Notes: generated from the sequence alone by a model not told the origin. A stretch of DNA of 64,000 nt from Methanosarcina barkeri str. Wiesmoor (GCF_000969985.1 NZ_CP009526.1:4340001-4404000), one strand, 5' to 3'. Shown: positions 9,660 through 18,665, numbered from the stretch's first letter. Made by a program: numbers and translations.

Positions 9660-9846
9660 AGGAGGATAAAATTATTTTAAGGAATGACAAAATTATTTTA
9701 AGGAAGCTAAAACCTTAAAAAGGTGGCCGTATTATTTAAATAATGTCAGGGTTATTCAGACGTCGCAAAAGCAAATAGCTCCGCCCGAGCGAAATAATTA
9801 AATTCTTGATCTATATATTAGGTCTGCTTATTCTTTCTATGCATTT

Positions 9847-9918
9847 GCCGTCGTGGCTTAGCGGTATAGCGGCTGATTCGTAATCAGCAGGTCGAGGGTT
9901 CAAGTCCCCCCGGCGGCT
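9847..9918 (+). tRNA. tRNA-Thr (anticodon CGU)
   Basis: A 72-base cloverleaf without CCA. Acceptor arm GCCGTCG (9847-9853) pairs with CGGCGGC (9911-9917) with one G-U pair; U73 follows, as in archaeal threonine tRNAs. The anticodon arm is GCTGA-TTCGTAA-TCAGC, giving anticodon CGU for ACG codons. The T arm is GAGGG-TTCAAGT-CCCCC with one A-C mismatch. A TATA-like ctatatatta at about 9811-9820 lies at promoter distance, and a short T run follows the gene. There is no intron. Confidence 0.96.
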
Positions 9919-10072
9919 CTTTTTCACTATTTATATCGTGTTCATCATTTTTTATATTCATTTTTTATATCATCTTCTGTCAATAAAAAGGTCGACAACT
10001 CGATAACAAGATCTGGTTTTAAAAAAGAAAGAAATTAAGTTTTGGAAAAGACATAACGAGCTTGCTTTATCT

Positions 10073-10354
10073 TCAAGCTTTCAGGCCTGCAGCATAGCCT
10101 TTCGGGAAGCAGTCACTGTAGCCTCTTTCATAGCCTCTATCATAGTCAGTTTTAGTGGCCGTTCTCTCTATAAATGCACTGTAGGGCTTCTTGCTGTCGA
10201 CTTTGCCTTCTCTAAATCCGTCTTTATAGCCATCTCTGCAGCCGTCTTTATACCCGTTATCATATTCTCGCTGGCTTGCTGTTGCCGCCGCAGCTGTTAA
10301 TGAAACTACAAAAATGACTAACAGCAAGACAGCCATTGTCTTTTTCATACTCAT
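10073..10354 (-). CDS. Secreted GY-repeat protein
   Basis: The start ATG at 10354 encodes MSMKKTMAVLLLVIFVVSLT, a Sec signal peptide ending near TAAAATAS; GGGGGA lies seven bases upstream. A longer in-frame ORF starts at 10504 but runs through a leader that is conserved upstream of an unrelated gene, so it is rejected. The mature part is about 65 residues of repeated Tyr-x-x-Gly-Tyr units (YDNGYKDGCRDGYKDGFREG, then a second block), with two Cys. Function is unknown; a small exported surface or periplasm-like protein is inferred. Its leader and signal peptide closely resemble those of the secreted cupin at 41946. Confidence 0.75.
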   Translation of the reverse strand: MSMKKTMAVLLLVIFVVSLTAAAATASQREYDNGYKDGCRDGYKDGFREGKVDSKKPYSAFIERTATKTDYDRGYERGYSDCFPKGYAAGLKA

Positions 10355-10600
10355 TTGTTGATCCCCCAATTTATCCCAACTTAATGGATTTGCGGATGCT
10401 GGATTTTCAATCCATCCAGTGTTGGCAGATGCATTCATTTTACCAATGGGTCGATTCAGCGTATTTTTGATGAGGATGATAACAGCGATAGATTCTATCC
10501 TCATTTTACATACTTGGATTTGCCAACAGAGGCAATTTCAAACACATGCAATAGAGCAATTATTAGTTATTTATTATAATATTGGTAGAAATATAAATAT
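10355..10600 (-). promoter_or_regulatory. Conserved 250-bp leader, copy A
   Basis: Read on the minus strand, this stretch aligns over nearly its whole length with 41696-41945 on the plus strand. Best-conserved blocks are an upstream TATA-like tatttatatttct, a 31-base core at 10518-10548 (29 of 31 identical) with a GCC-TCTGTT-GGC mini-hairpin, a segment aaaatgaggat, and the final ttgggggatcaacaaATG with the ribosome-binding site. It therefore contains promoter plus 5' leader. The ATG inside (atgaggat) does not keep a shared reading frame between copies, arguing for a DNA or RNA element rather than a peptide. Confidence 0.8.
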
Positions 10601-10960
10601 CGAAGGAATTTAACTAATAATTACAAAATGGGGTATTTTTATTTGAGATTTCCTATTAATATTCACATTAATTATATTTATTATATTAATATTTCTCCAA
10701 CAGCATTTTTTTCATTGATTCATCAAATTTGGAACTTAAGCTCATGCATCTTTGTTTAAGTGAAAATCAATGAAACTTACCCTGTTTCGTAACATCTCTC
10801 CAAAATATTTATTGATTAGGAGCTAGAATAGGTAGCGATTTTAGTTTTGGAAAATAAGTATTCATCCGAAGAAAAATCAGTTTGTGGATACTGATCTTGG
10901 GAATAAAACAAATTAAGTAAAAAGAGAAAAAGCACCTGCTTGAGATGCTTAAACTTGTAT
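10601..10960. other. AT-rich spacer, nothing further seen
   Basis: This 360-base stretch lies between the promoter side of the GY-repeat gene and the end of the pilin gene. It is strongly AT-rich, with stops in all frames and no clear hairpin followed by T. Confidence 0.4.
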
Positions 10961-11494
10961 TTAGAACCTTATATCCTTGTCGCAGATAAGCTGATTGGTC
11001 TGCACATCGATGACTTTGATATTGACAGTATCACCAGAAACTATTGCGTGATCTGTCTCACCTGTGCTGTCTTGAAGTGGCGTATCATCAGAAACTGTTA
11101 TCAATTCTAGTATCTTTATATCACCAACGTTCATAGTTCCAAGACCATCGTCATCAGTAGTAATATCATCAGTTCCAAGACCATCAGCATTAATTTCAAC
11201 GGATGTGCCACCATTAACAGATGCCATAACTTTTGTTATTGTGGAATCCTCGAAGTGAACCGCATCTCCACCAAGGTGCTCAATTTTTATAGATGGCGCA
11301 TCGAATGCATTATCAGGGATATGACTTGCTTTAATATCAAGGTTCGCCTGCGGTGCAGATTCAGTAGTTCCCTGGCCAAATACGGAAGATCCGATTGCGG
11401 CGGCGAGGATGACGGTTATTGCAACCATCAAAATGACACCGATAACCGGGGAAACTGCTTTATCATCTTTTCTAAACAATTTCTTGAAATCCAT
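10961..11494 (-). CDS. Archaeal type IV pilin (Pilin_N family)
   Basis: The 177-residue protein begins MDFKKLFRKDDKAVSPVIGV followed by a hydrophobic helix ILMVAITVILAAAIGSSVFG, the class III signal peptide and assembly helix of archaeal pilins, cleaved by a prepilin peptidase before the helix. The rest is acidic and beta-rich, ending in NQLICDKDIRF. An internal duplication, ADGLGTDDITTDDDGLGT, is visible. GGAGGG lies upstream of the ATG. It is divergent from the three pilin-like genes that follow. A role in surface pili or attachment is inferred from the family. Confidence 0.88.
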   Translation of the reverse strand: MDFKKLFRKDDKAVSPVIGVILMVAITVILAAAIGSSVFGQGTTESAPQANLDIKASHIPDNAFDAPSIKIEHLGGDAVHFEDSTITKVMASVNGGTSVEINADGLGTDDITTDDDGLGTMNVGDIKILELITVSDDTPLQDSTGETDHAIVSGDTVNIKVIDVQTNQLICDKDIRF

Positions 11495-11794
11495 ATGTTT
11501 CTCCCTCCTGGTTAAACGTATTCGGACAGGAAAGCCCGCCAGATACCTTTAACACCTGAAATATAACATTAACAGTTAGTATTTATATTAACTGTGTGCC
11601 TTTTTACTTTTCATAAATATTTAAACTTTTGCTGAGTGTAATAAAGAGTTATCTAGTTCCACTCCCATAATTAGATCAGCAAGATATCTATTAGCAGTTC
11701 TAGTTTAATAAATTTTCTCAGACAGTCAGATTAATAAGTTATTAAAAACATTTTAAAAAGTTAACAGTTGAATTTTTAGAGGGTGGTTTTTATC
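11495..11794. promoter_or_regulatory. Divergent promoter region between pilin genes
   Basis: A 300-base AT-rich gap between the minus-strand pilin and the plus-strand pilin-like genes. It must hold both promoters; tattaacagttagtatttatatt near 11570-11590 is TATA-like for the minus-strand gene. GAGGGTGG at 11779-11786 is the ribosome-binding site of the plus-strand gene. Confidence 0.4.
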
Positions 11795-12883
11795 GTGGAG
11801 GGTAAAAAGCGTTGGGCATTTTGCCAGGACTGTCGGGGTGTTTCAGAAGTATATGGGCAACTGCTCATGATAAGCATAGTCGTTATAGCCTTTTCTACAA
11901 TAGCCATAACTGTATTTTCCGATGGGGGAGCTGTGAAGCCGGAACATATTCCGCATACAGACTTACATGAAAATATCAAGTATATTAATAACGATGTTTA
12001 TGCTATCGAGATTGTCCACAGTGGGGGAGAATCTATTGATCTCAAATCAATAGATATTTTACTTAATGTCAACGGACAGCAACTTACTCCATATAATGCA
12101 TCCGATAAATCCAACTTCAAAGTCAAAAATCCTGATGACACTTTCAGGACCAGAAACTCAGATGGTGATTTTATAGTCGAGAACTCGGAAGATCCGGATT
12201 ATATAAACAATGTTTTCTCGCTTGGAGACTGCATTGTAATTTACACTACTGAGGACACTATTACTGTTACAGGAGAAAAGATAGATCTCAAGGTTGGGGA
12301 TGATATAGATATGTTCTTTGTGGACACGCCTTCCCAGCAGGTTGTCCAGAGAACCGTACTCCAGAAAAGCTATGGAAAAATTCCTGACTGGATTACTCCT
12401 CACCCTTACGGAAGTGTATATGACAACTCCTCAACTCCAGGTGAATGGTTGCCTACCGAGCTGGTTGACGGGATCAATGATGGTTTTATCACGGAGTGCC
12501 AGATGTATAAAGACAAGTGGTCTAGTGAGATGTTCACTTTTGGCATAGACGCAGATGACATGAACATCAATGATCCGTTAAAAGCAGTTCGCTTAAAAAT
12601 AGTATATAGTGGGCATGACAGCAGTATGAAAAACTTGACACTTGAAATTAACGATGGAAATCCAAATGAGTGGATCATTGTTGATTACGATATGACTAGA
12701 TATTATAGCTACACTGAATGTGATAAGAACCTAGAACCCTACAATCTGAAACTGATGGACCTGGGTGTAAATACAACTGCAGAACTAGAAAACCTGTCAG
12801 TCAGGTTTTCAGCATATGGACAGGCAGCTAGTGACAATAAAATTGGCTGGGTTGATTTTATCGGAATCCATGTGGAGTACTAA
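11795..12883 (+). CDS. Pilin-like membrane-anchored surface protein
   Basis: About 362 residues. The N-terminus has CRGVSEVYGQ followed by a hydrophobic helix (LLMISIVVIAFSTIAITVFS), resembling class III signal peptides of archaeal pilin-like proteins. The long ectodomain is acidic and beta-rich, ending WVDFIGIHVEY. GTG 11795 is chosen because GAGGGTGG sits eight bases before it; an earlier GTG at 11783 overlaps that site. It heads a run of three plus-strand pilin-like genes spaced by 40-100 bases, probably one operon of minor pilins or surface proteins. Confidence 0.72.
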   Translation: MEGKKRWAFCQDCRGVSEVYGQLLMISIVVIAFSTIAITVFSDGGAVKPEHIPHTDLHENIKYINNDVYAIEIVHSGGESIDLKSIDILLNVNGQQLTPYNASDKSNFKVKNPDDTFRTRNSDGDFIVENSEDPDYINNVFSLGDCIVIYTTEDTITVTGEKIDLKVGDDIDMFFVDTPSQQVVQRTVLQKSYGKIPDWITPHPYGSVYDNSSTPGEWLPTELVDGINDGFITECQMYKDKWSSEMFTFGIDADDMNINDPLKAVRLKIVYSGHDSSMKNLTLEINDGNPNEWIIVDYDMTRYYSYTECDKNLEPYNLKLMDLGVNTTAELENLSVRFSAYGQAASDNKIGWVDFIGIHVEY

Positions 12884-12924
12884 ATATAAAGAGCAGAGAT
12901 TGAAGCAAGGGGGGTTCGAGACAA

Positions 12925-13920
12925 ATGAAAAAACATAATGAAAAAAATTTTAGAGTTGAGAATATAAGATTCTCCTGCTCGGAATCTGCAACATCAACTG
13001 TTATTGGGGCAGTACTGTTGCTGGGAATAATATTTTCAGTACTCACTATCATATGGGTAGGCTGTGTCCCGGAATGGAAAAACGATGCCGAACGTTCCCA
13101 TATGGACAAAGTATGGAAGGACATGGCAGATGTTAAGTCAAAAATTGATATGATGTCAATCATCCTTGCTTCAACCCCTGACTCTTCGAAAATCAATACC
13201 TCAAACCCGAGCTCTTCATCTCCCCAGCTTGTAATGAGTGTACCTTTCCATATGGGTGGAGGAAGTATCCCGATTATAGGTACTACAAAATCCAGTGGAA
13301 TTCTTGCCGTAAACAAGGATAAATGCATAATGAGTGCAATTGTAATTTACAATGACTCTACCAGCTTTCCTTTCAATATCAGCTGTGGAACAATTACCTA
13401 CGCTTCTCAGAATCATTACTATGTAGACCAGGGTTTCAGTTATGAAAGCGGAGCTCTAATCCTTGAGCAGGGAGAACAGCCTGTCATGATGCTATATCCA
13501 TCTATCCGTTTCTCCAGGGCATCGTCCAATCAATATAATATTTCGATAAATGCTGTGCGGATATTCCGGACACTGTACGACTCTCCACAGATAATTTCTT
13601 CAAACAGCGGCTGCTCTCTCCGCCTCACAGGCATTGACTACAGGCATATTTACGATAGCGACGAGTACGAAGACCTGAGCATAGAAAGACTCGTATTAAC
13701 AATTTATACAATTCATCCTGATGCCTGGAAACAGTATCTTAGCAAAATGCTTGCAGATGCAGGAATAGACGAGAAGGATTATACCCTTGTAGAAAATGAA
13801 GATAACAACAATGTGCGTCTGATCTTTCCTAAATTTGACTCAACAACGCCAGATACTTTAAAAAGACTATATATAAGTGAAACCGTGATCAAGGCCGAAC
13901 CGGGGATTGGCTTAAACTGA
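12925..13920 (+). CDS. Pilin-like protein, VPEWKNDAER paralogue 1
   Basis: A 331-residue protein with a hydrophobic segment TSTVIGAVLLLGIIFSVLTI near residues 24-43, preceded by a polar SCSESA stretch as in archaeal pilin-like leaders. Directly after the helix comes VPEWKNDAERSHM, which is nearly identical in the next gene. The remainder is a beta-rich ectodomain with a conserved pattern of short Cys-containing stretches. GGGGGG precedes the ATG. Function is unknown; a membrane-anchored or pilus-tip role is inferred from position beside other pilin-like genes. Confidence 0.72.
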   Translation: MKKHNEKNFRVENIRFSCSESATSTVIGAVLLLGIIFSVLTIIWVGCVPEWKNDAERSHMDKVWKDMADVKSKIDMMSIILASTPDSSKINTSNPSSSSPQLVMSVPFHMGGGSIPIIGTTKSSGILAVNKDKCIMSAIVIYNDSTSFPFNISCGTITYASQNHYYVDQGFSYESGALILEQGEQPVMMLYPSIRFSRASSNQYNISINAVRIFRTLYDSPQIISSNSGCSLRLTGIDYRHIYDSDEYEDLSIERLVLTIYTIHPDAWKQYLSKMLADAGIDEKDYTLVENEDNNNVRLIFPKFDSTTPDTLKRLYISETVIKAEPGIGLN

Positions 13921-14021
13921 ACTGAATTGAAAGGGAATTCTAAAAATTTAGGAAAATCAGGGGAAATCAAATCAAGAACTTAAGTAAAAAATAAAAGATA
14001 TATAACTCAAGGGTCTGGAAA

Positions 14022-15017
14022 ATGCTCCCGAAGACTGTTATAACAAGGAGAAAGCCAGAAAACAGGAAAAAGGGTGGTCTATCCTGTTTTTCAAAGTGTG
14101 AATCTGCTGCTGCAACAGTTATTGCAGCAGTATTGCTCTTAGCCCTCATATTTACAATGATTTCCGTAGTAAAGCTTGAGTATGTTCCTGAGTGGAAAAA
14201 CGATGCTGAAAGGAACCATATGTGTGATACATGGGAAGAAATGGTTGGAGTAAAGACAAAGATCGATATACTTTCCAGGCTCATGGAATCAGAAAATTAC
14301 TCGGCTTATGGTATTTCAGCAACTGTACCTGTTAATATAGGAGGAGGGGAAGTCCCGGCTTTTGACCCTTTAAAATCGGATGGAAAACTGGAGGTAAATA
14401 CCGAAAAGTGCACGATGATAGTAACACCGTACAGTCCTTCCCAAAAAATAAAACCCTATATTATTGAGTGTGGAGGAATAACCTGCTCTTCTGAAAATAA
14501 GCAGTACCCGGATCAAGTATTCAGGTATGAAAACGGAGCTTTGATTCTTGCAGCTGGCGAAAACTCTCGTATAAAACAGCCTCCAGTATTCGATATAGAG
14601 AAAACTGAGGGAAACAATTACACCTTCACACTTGGTGCGGTTCAAATTTTAGGCAAGCCAGATTCCATTTCTTCTAACGCTATTACTCCACTGCGGCTGA
14701 CTGGTTGGGGAGTTCAGCCTATGCACAACAGTAGCGATTACATAGACATAAATATCAGTGCCTTTAACCTGACAATTGCCACAAAATACCCGGATGCTTG
14801 GACTGCATACTTAAATGAAACTGCACAAGAGAAAGGACTTGAAAATGGAACAGATTATACCGTTCGATGCATGCCGGAATCCGGACATGTGCGTTTCTCG
14901 TTCCTAGGCAATGGAAGCAAAGAACTTGAGTGGTTATATATAAGTAAAGCTAGAATTGGTGCAGAACTTGGAGCCGGAAACAATTTCAATGCTAATTACA
15001 GTACAAGGCTGGATTGA
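14022..15017 (+). CDS. Pilin-like protein, VPEWKNDAER paralogue 2
   Basis: Also 331 residues and clearly a duplicate of the preceding gene: the helix AATVIAAVLLLALIFTMISV is followed by YVPEWKNDAERNHM, and the ectodomain keeps the same order of motifs (GGGEVP versus GGGSIP; YENGALILAAGE versus YESGALILEQGE; LRLTG in both). The Shine-Dalgarno match is weak (GGGTCTGGA). The two paralogues have diverged well beyond simple recent duplication. It ends 40 bases before a decayed fragment of another surface gene. Confidence 0.72.
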   Translation: MLPKTVITRRKPENRKKGGLSCFSKCESAAATVIAAVLLLALIFTMISVVKLEYVPEWKNDAERNHMCDTWEEMVGVKTKIDILSRLMESENYSAYGISATVPVNIGGGEVPAFDPLKSDGKLEVNTEKCTMIVTPYSPSQKIKPYIIECGGITCSSENKQYPDQVFRYENGALILAAGENSRIKQPPVFDIEKTEGNNYTFTLGAVQILGKPDSISSNAITPLRLTGWGVQPMHNSSDYIDINISAFNLTIATKYPDAWTAYLNETAQEKGLENGTDYTVRCMPESGHVRFSFLGNGSKELEWLYISKARIGAELGAGNNFNANYSTRLD

Positions 15018-15054
15018 AAATGTTATGTAGCTAAAAAAATGATACTGTTTTGAC

Positions 15055-15522
15055 ACATTTACGAGAACTTATAAAAATTCTCAGATTTCACCTGACCCCA
15101 ATCCGCTTAAAGATTACGACTCTAATATTATATTCCCCTCAAACAGCGGTCAGGGAATAGAACTGGCTTCTTATAATCCAAATAATAGTAATTCACAGGA
15201 GATAGCTGGGAATCAGAACCTTGTTTTGAACTTCAATTTTGAGAATTATACAGAATTCAATATTAGATCGCCATTCTCCGTAACAATCAAAATGATTTAC
15301 AAATATGAAAGAAGTAGTAACCAAAGGCCTGATATGAAAATGTAGCTTACCGGAGGAACTCAAGATTTATTTAATCCTCAGGATAACTGGCGTCTGTATA
15401 ACAAGACATTTTCAGTGTCACCAAAAACTCCTTCTGACATTAACTTCAATATCGAGATCGATGCTGACAATAAAGAACAGGGCACTTTCTATATCGACTA
15501 CCTCGCAGTCTACCTGAGCTAA
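15055..15522 (+). pseudogene. Decayed tail of a pilin-like surface protein
   Basis: One frame is open from about 15055 to TAA at 15520-15522 except for a single TAG at 15343-15345. It encodes a beta-rich sequence ending TFYIDYLAVYLS, resembling the C-terminus WVDFIGIHVEY of the protein at 11795. No start codon with a ribosome-binding site exists upstream; stops close the frame in front of 15055. It is best read as the 3' end of a fourth gene of the cluster that lost its helix-encoding half. Methanosarcina can read UAG as pyrrolysine, but without a start this has little weight. Confidence 0.65.
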
Positions 15523-15590
15523 CGGAAAAGAAAAAAGCATATGGGTACATATATTCGCCATACACTGAAAAAGCGAGAAACTCGATCCAT

Positions 15591-16364
15591 ATGCCCGAAA
15601 AATACACCACTTCCTATCCTGCGAAAAGAATTCGTTCCGACGGCAGAGCCGAAGACGTTAAAGTGCTGCTCGCAAAGGAATGCCCTGTTAAACTATTTCT
15701 CAACGGAAAACTCTTTACAAAACTTTTTGCCTCCCCGCTCGAACTCAAAGAGCTTGCAATAGGCCACCTGATTACAGAAGGGGTTATCAGTTTCAGGGAA
15801 ATTGAAAACGTAGAAGTAGAAGGCGGGACGGTTCATGTCCGGACCCAAAGCGAGAGTCGGAAAATCCATACAGAAGACACCGGAAAAATCGGAAGAGCAG
15901 GAAAAGCAGGAAAAGCTGAAAAAGAAGAAAAAACCAGCAGAGAAATTTTTGTAGACTCAGAATCTGTTTTTGATCTGCAAGCCGTATTTGCAGGCATAGA
16001 ATACCTTGAATCTGACACATACAAACTTACCCGAGGAACCCATCTGGCAGCTCTGATAGACCGAAACGGAAAACTTGCTGTACAAATTGTAGACGTCGGC
16101 CGGCACAACGCCGTAGATAAAGCCGTAGGAGCTGCCTTTCTCAAAGGCGTCGACCTCTCACAACATTACATGCTCTCGACAGGCCGGCAGCCAGCATATA
16201 TGGTTACAAAAGCAGCTCGGGCAGGAATTCCTCTCATCGCCACCAAATCCATGCCCTTCGACTCAGGCGTTGAAGCTGCAAAAAAAGCAAATGTATGCCT
16301 CATAGGCCAGCTCAGAAAAGAATCAATGCTCATCTTTGCCAACGAATGGAGGGTAAAACTCTAA
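15591..16364 (+). CDS. fdhD: FdhD-like sulfurtransferase family protein lacking CxxC
   Basis: FdhD proteins pass sulfur to the molybdenum or tungsten cofactor of formate dehydrogenase. The 257-residue protein has the family's FASPLELKELAIGHLITEGVI block, VDVGRHNAVDKAVGAA near residue 165 and STGRQPAYMVTKAARAGIP near residue 195. The CxxC loop that carries sulfur in the E. coli protein is absent: only two single cysteines exist (C31 and one near residue 236), and the expected region is a charged GRAGKAGKAEKEEK insert. It may bind cofactor without sulfur transfer. The start could lie slightly differently. Confidence 0.85.
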   Translation: MPEKYTTSYPAKRIRSDGRAEDVKVLLAKECPVKLFLNGKLFTKLFASPLELKELAIGHLITEGVISFREIENVEVEGGTVHVRTQSESRKIHTEDTGKIGRAGKAGKAEKEEKTSREIFVDSESVFDLQAVFAGIEYLESDTYKLTRGTHLAALIDRNGKLAVQIVDVGRHNAVDKAVGAAFLKGVDLSQHYMLSTGRQPAYMVTKAARAGIPLIATKSMPFDSGVEAAKKANVCLIGQLRKESMLIFANEWRVKL

Positions 16365-16446
16365 TCATTCTCTAAAAACTGCTGCCTGCAAGCCTTTTTC
16401 AAAAAAATCATGTAGTACTTAGATAGCTGGCTATAATAGCTATAAT

Positions 16447-17022
16447 TTACACATTTAGCTTCTTCAAAAGCCATGCTATGTTCTGGCCCAAAGTCTGCAT
16501 GGTTTGAATGCCTTCTTCATCTTTTTCAACCTCCCCTTCGGCAAGTCCCATTCCCATATTCCAGTAACTTGATCCCGGGATTATCATCTGGGAAATTGTA
16601 AAGAAATGGTTGATTGAATCAAAAACGTGAATTGAGCCTGCCCGTCTCACTGCAACGACTGCTGCTCCGACTTTATGCCTGAACATTTCGTTGTTGGCTT
16701 TAGCAACAAAACCTGCCCTATCAATAAGAGCTTTAAGTTCGGGAGTCAGGTCTGCAAAATAAGTAGGCGAAGCTAGAATTATTCCATCGGCTTCGAGCAT
16801 TTTTTCAATGCACTCGTTGACGATATCCTTGTCAATTACACATTTCTTGTCCATTTTTTCGTAGCATTTCCCACAGGCCGTACAACCGTGGATTTTTTTG
16901 CCTCCAATCTGCACAACTTCGGTTTCTATTCCTTCTTTTTCAAGTTCTGCAAGGACATGCTTTATAAGGGCAGCCGTATTTCCGTCCTTTCTCGGACTTC
17001 CGTTAAATGCGACAACTTTCAT
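16447..17022 (-). CDS. Iron-sulfur flavoprotein (Isf family)
   Basis: A 191-residue flavodoxin-fold protein. GSPRKDGNT near residue 8 binds the FMN phosphate. C47, C50, C53 and C61 form the compact C-x2-C-x2-C-x7-C motif that ligates the [4Fe-4S] cluster of Methanosarcina Isf. Isf proteins accept electrons from ferredoxin and can reduce oxygen or peroxide, so a role in oxidant defence is likely. GGAGGAA precedes the ATG. A second Isf-type gene lies at 20668. The promoter side is filled by a 21-bp tandem repeat. Confidence 0.88.
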   Translation of the reverse strand: MKVVAFNGSPRKDGNTAALIKHVLAELEKEGIETEVVQIGGKKIHGCTACGKCYEKMDKKCVIDKDIVNECIEKMLEADGIILASPTYFADLTPELKALIDRAGFVAKANNEMFRHKVGAAVVAVRRAGSIHVFDSINHFFTISQMIIPGSSYWNMGMGLAEGEVEKDEEGIQTMQTLGQNIAWLLKKLNV

Positions 17023-17044
17023 TTCTTCGTTCCTCCGGCGGACT

Positions 17045-17253
17045 GTCTCTATTCTCTATCTCTATTCTCTACTCTTTAATTTCTATTCTCTTTTCTTTAT
17101 TCTCTACTCTTTAATTTCTATTCTCTTTTCTCTAATTTCTCATCTCTCTTCTCTAATTTCTCATCTCTTTTCTCTAATTTCTCATCTCTCTTCTCTAATT
17201 TCTCATCTCTTTTCTCTAATTTCTCATCTCTTTTCTCTAATTTCTCGTCTCTC
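17045..17253. repeat. 21-bp CT-rich tandem repeat upstream of isf
   Basis: Six units of 21 bases run from 17128 to 17253, each of the form ttctctaatttctcatctct plus c or t; degenerate units continue back to 17045. The plus strand is pure pyrimidine over long stretches, so the isf sense strand is purine-rich. It lies immediately upstream of the isf start and occupies where a promoter would be expected. The long frame through it is low-complexity and not regarded as a gene. Confidence 0.9.
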
Positions 17254-17476
17254 TTCTTATAATTGATTCCCTTTCAGGCTTTTCCCTATCTTCCTTGCAG
17301 CAATAAATATTTCACATGAAAAATATTTTAGTAAATATCCGCTAGAATTGCCTCCATTTGTTAGGAAACACCGGTCCCATCGTCAGCGATTCATAATCGA
17401 TAAACTCTCCGAAAACAATGTTTATATTTACCTTATTCCATAAACAGTATAATAAATTTTTAATGGGGGTGGTTAG

Positions 17477-18654
17477 ATGAAAAAATCAAAAAATTTTCAG
17501 TTTCTGGCTTATCTTACAATTATGCTAATATTACTTAGCATAATTCCGGAAGTCTCTTTTGCTGCCAAAGATTCTTCTGGACACGGAAAAAGTAATCAAG
17601 AGAAGTATATGCGCGAAGATGCCCGCAATTCATCCAATAATGAAACTGATGGCATGGGTAGCGCTGGGGATTCTGCGGCAGAGAAGGAAAGATTTCGGAA
17701 CAATTCCAGTGTAAAAGATATGAACAGGACCTCAGAACACAAACAAGAAAAAAATCAATTAAGAGAAAAGCTCCAGGTTAATAAGCAAGAATACAACGAA
17801 GCAAAAGGAGATTTTCTCAAAATCAGGAATCTTGTTCGTGCAGGAAAACTTGACCCTAATTCCAAAGAGGCTCTAAATGCCACAAAGCTCTACCTTAACT
17901 AAAGTGTTACATGAAATCTCACCTTTCAAATGTAAAAAGCAACTTGGCTTACTCAAGCGGAAACGGAACCGACGAAAAGACTATTGATGTCAATGAAAAG
18001 ATAAAATTACTCGAAGCTGAGATGGCTGAAATTGCAAATGCATCAAGCCAGGAAGAGCTTCTGGTTGTGATCAGGTCCGTTCGTGGAGTATGGAATAATG
18101 CCGAGAAAACCAGCCTTTCAAGCGTAGGGAAAACTGTCAGTGAGAAAATAGGAGAGTTTATAGAGAAATCCGAAAACCTTTCTGAAAAACTTGAAACAAA
18201 AATAGATAACCTGAATGAAACAGGCGTTAACACAACCGACCTTGATAATAAACTTGCCAGTTACAATTTCTATATAAACTCCGCGAAAGAAAATAAAGAA
18301 GCTGCAGATGCTATCTATAGTGGTGAGAATGTCACCAAGACAGATATGGAGAAGGCAAACGGTTATCTTCGTCGATCTCTCCGTGATATCGATACGGTAA
18401 ACGATATAATTAGACAAATTCTCAACGAGCTTAAAAAATACGAGACTGAAAATGGTAACAAAATTGGAGTCGAAGACAACCAGAAAACTGCACTTAATAA
18501 CACTGAAAATATAACTGGCACAAATTTCTCTGGCGGGAATTCTAGCATTAATACCGACAACCCTGAAAGCGGAGATAATGTTTCTTATGGAAAAGAAAAA
18601 AGTCATAGCTCAGGGAATGGTACTGGAAACTTAACTAATAAATTACAGAATTGA
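17477..18654 (+). pseudogene. Secreted protein gene interrupted by a frameshift
   Basis: The first part (17477-17902) starts MKKSKNFQFLAYLTIMLILL, a signal peptide ending near SFAAK, and is Ser/Asn-rich and then coiled-coil-like. It stops at TAA 17900-17902. The second part continues in the -1 frame, which is open only from 17899 onward, so one missing base at about 17899-17902 reunites them as NATKLYLN-x-KCYMKSHLSNVKSNL and gives about 392 residues. The second part is rich in Glu, Lys and Asn with N-glycosylation sites. It is an exported helical protein of unknown role. A sequencing error or a very recent mutation would look the same. Confidence 0.6.
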
Positions 18655-18665
18655 GGAGGCAGAAA

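Noticed and set aside
10355-10504. N-terminal extension of the GY-repeat protein (frame open to 10504)
   Set aside because: The extra 50 codons fall in the leader that is conserved before the cupin gene, where the same sequence is not in frame; a strong ribosome-binding site stands at the internal ATG 10354.
15343-15345. UAG as a functional pyrrolysine codon
   Set aside because: The frame has no start codon and is a gene fragment; known pyrrolysine proteins are methylamine methyltransferases, which this does not resemble.
16898-17266. 122-codon Ser/Leu-rich frame
   Set aside because: It is antisense to the Isf gene and then reads the CT-rich 21-bp repeat.
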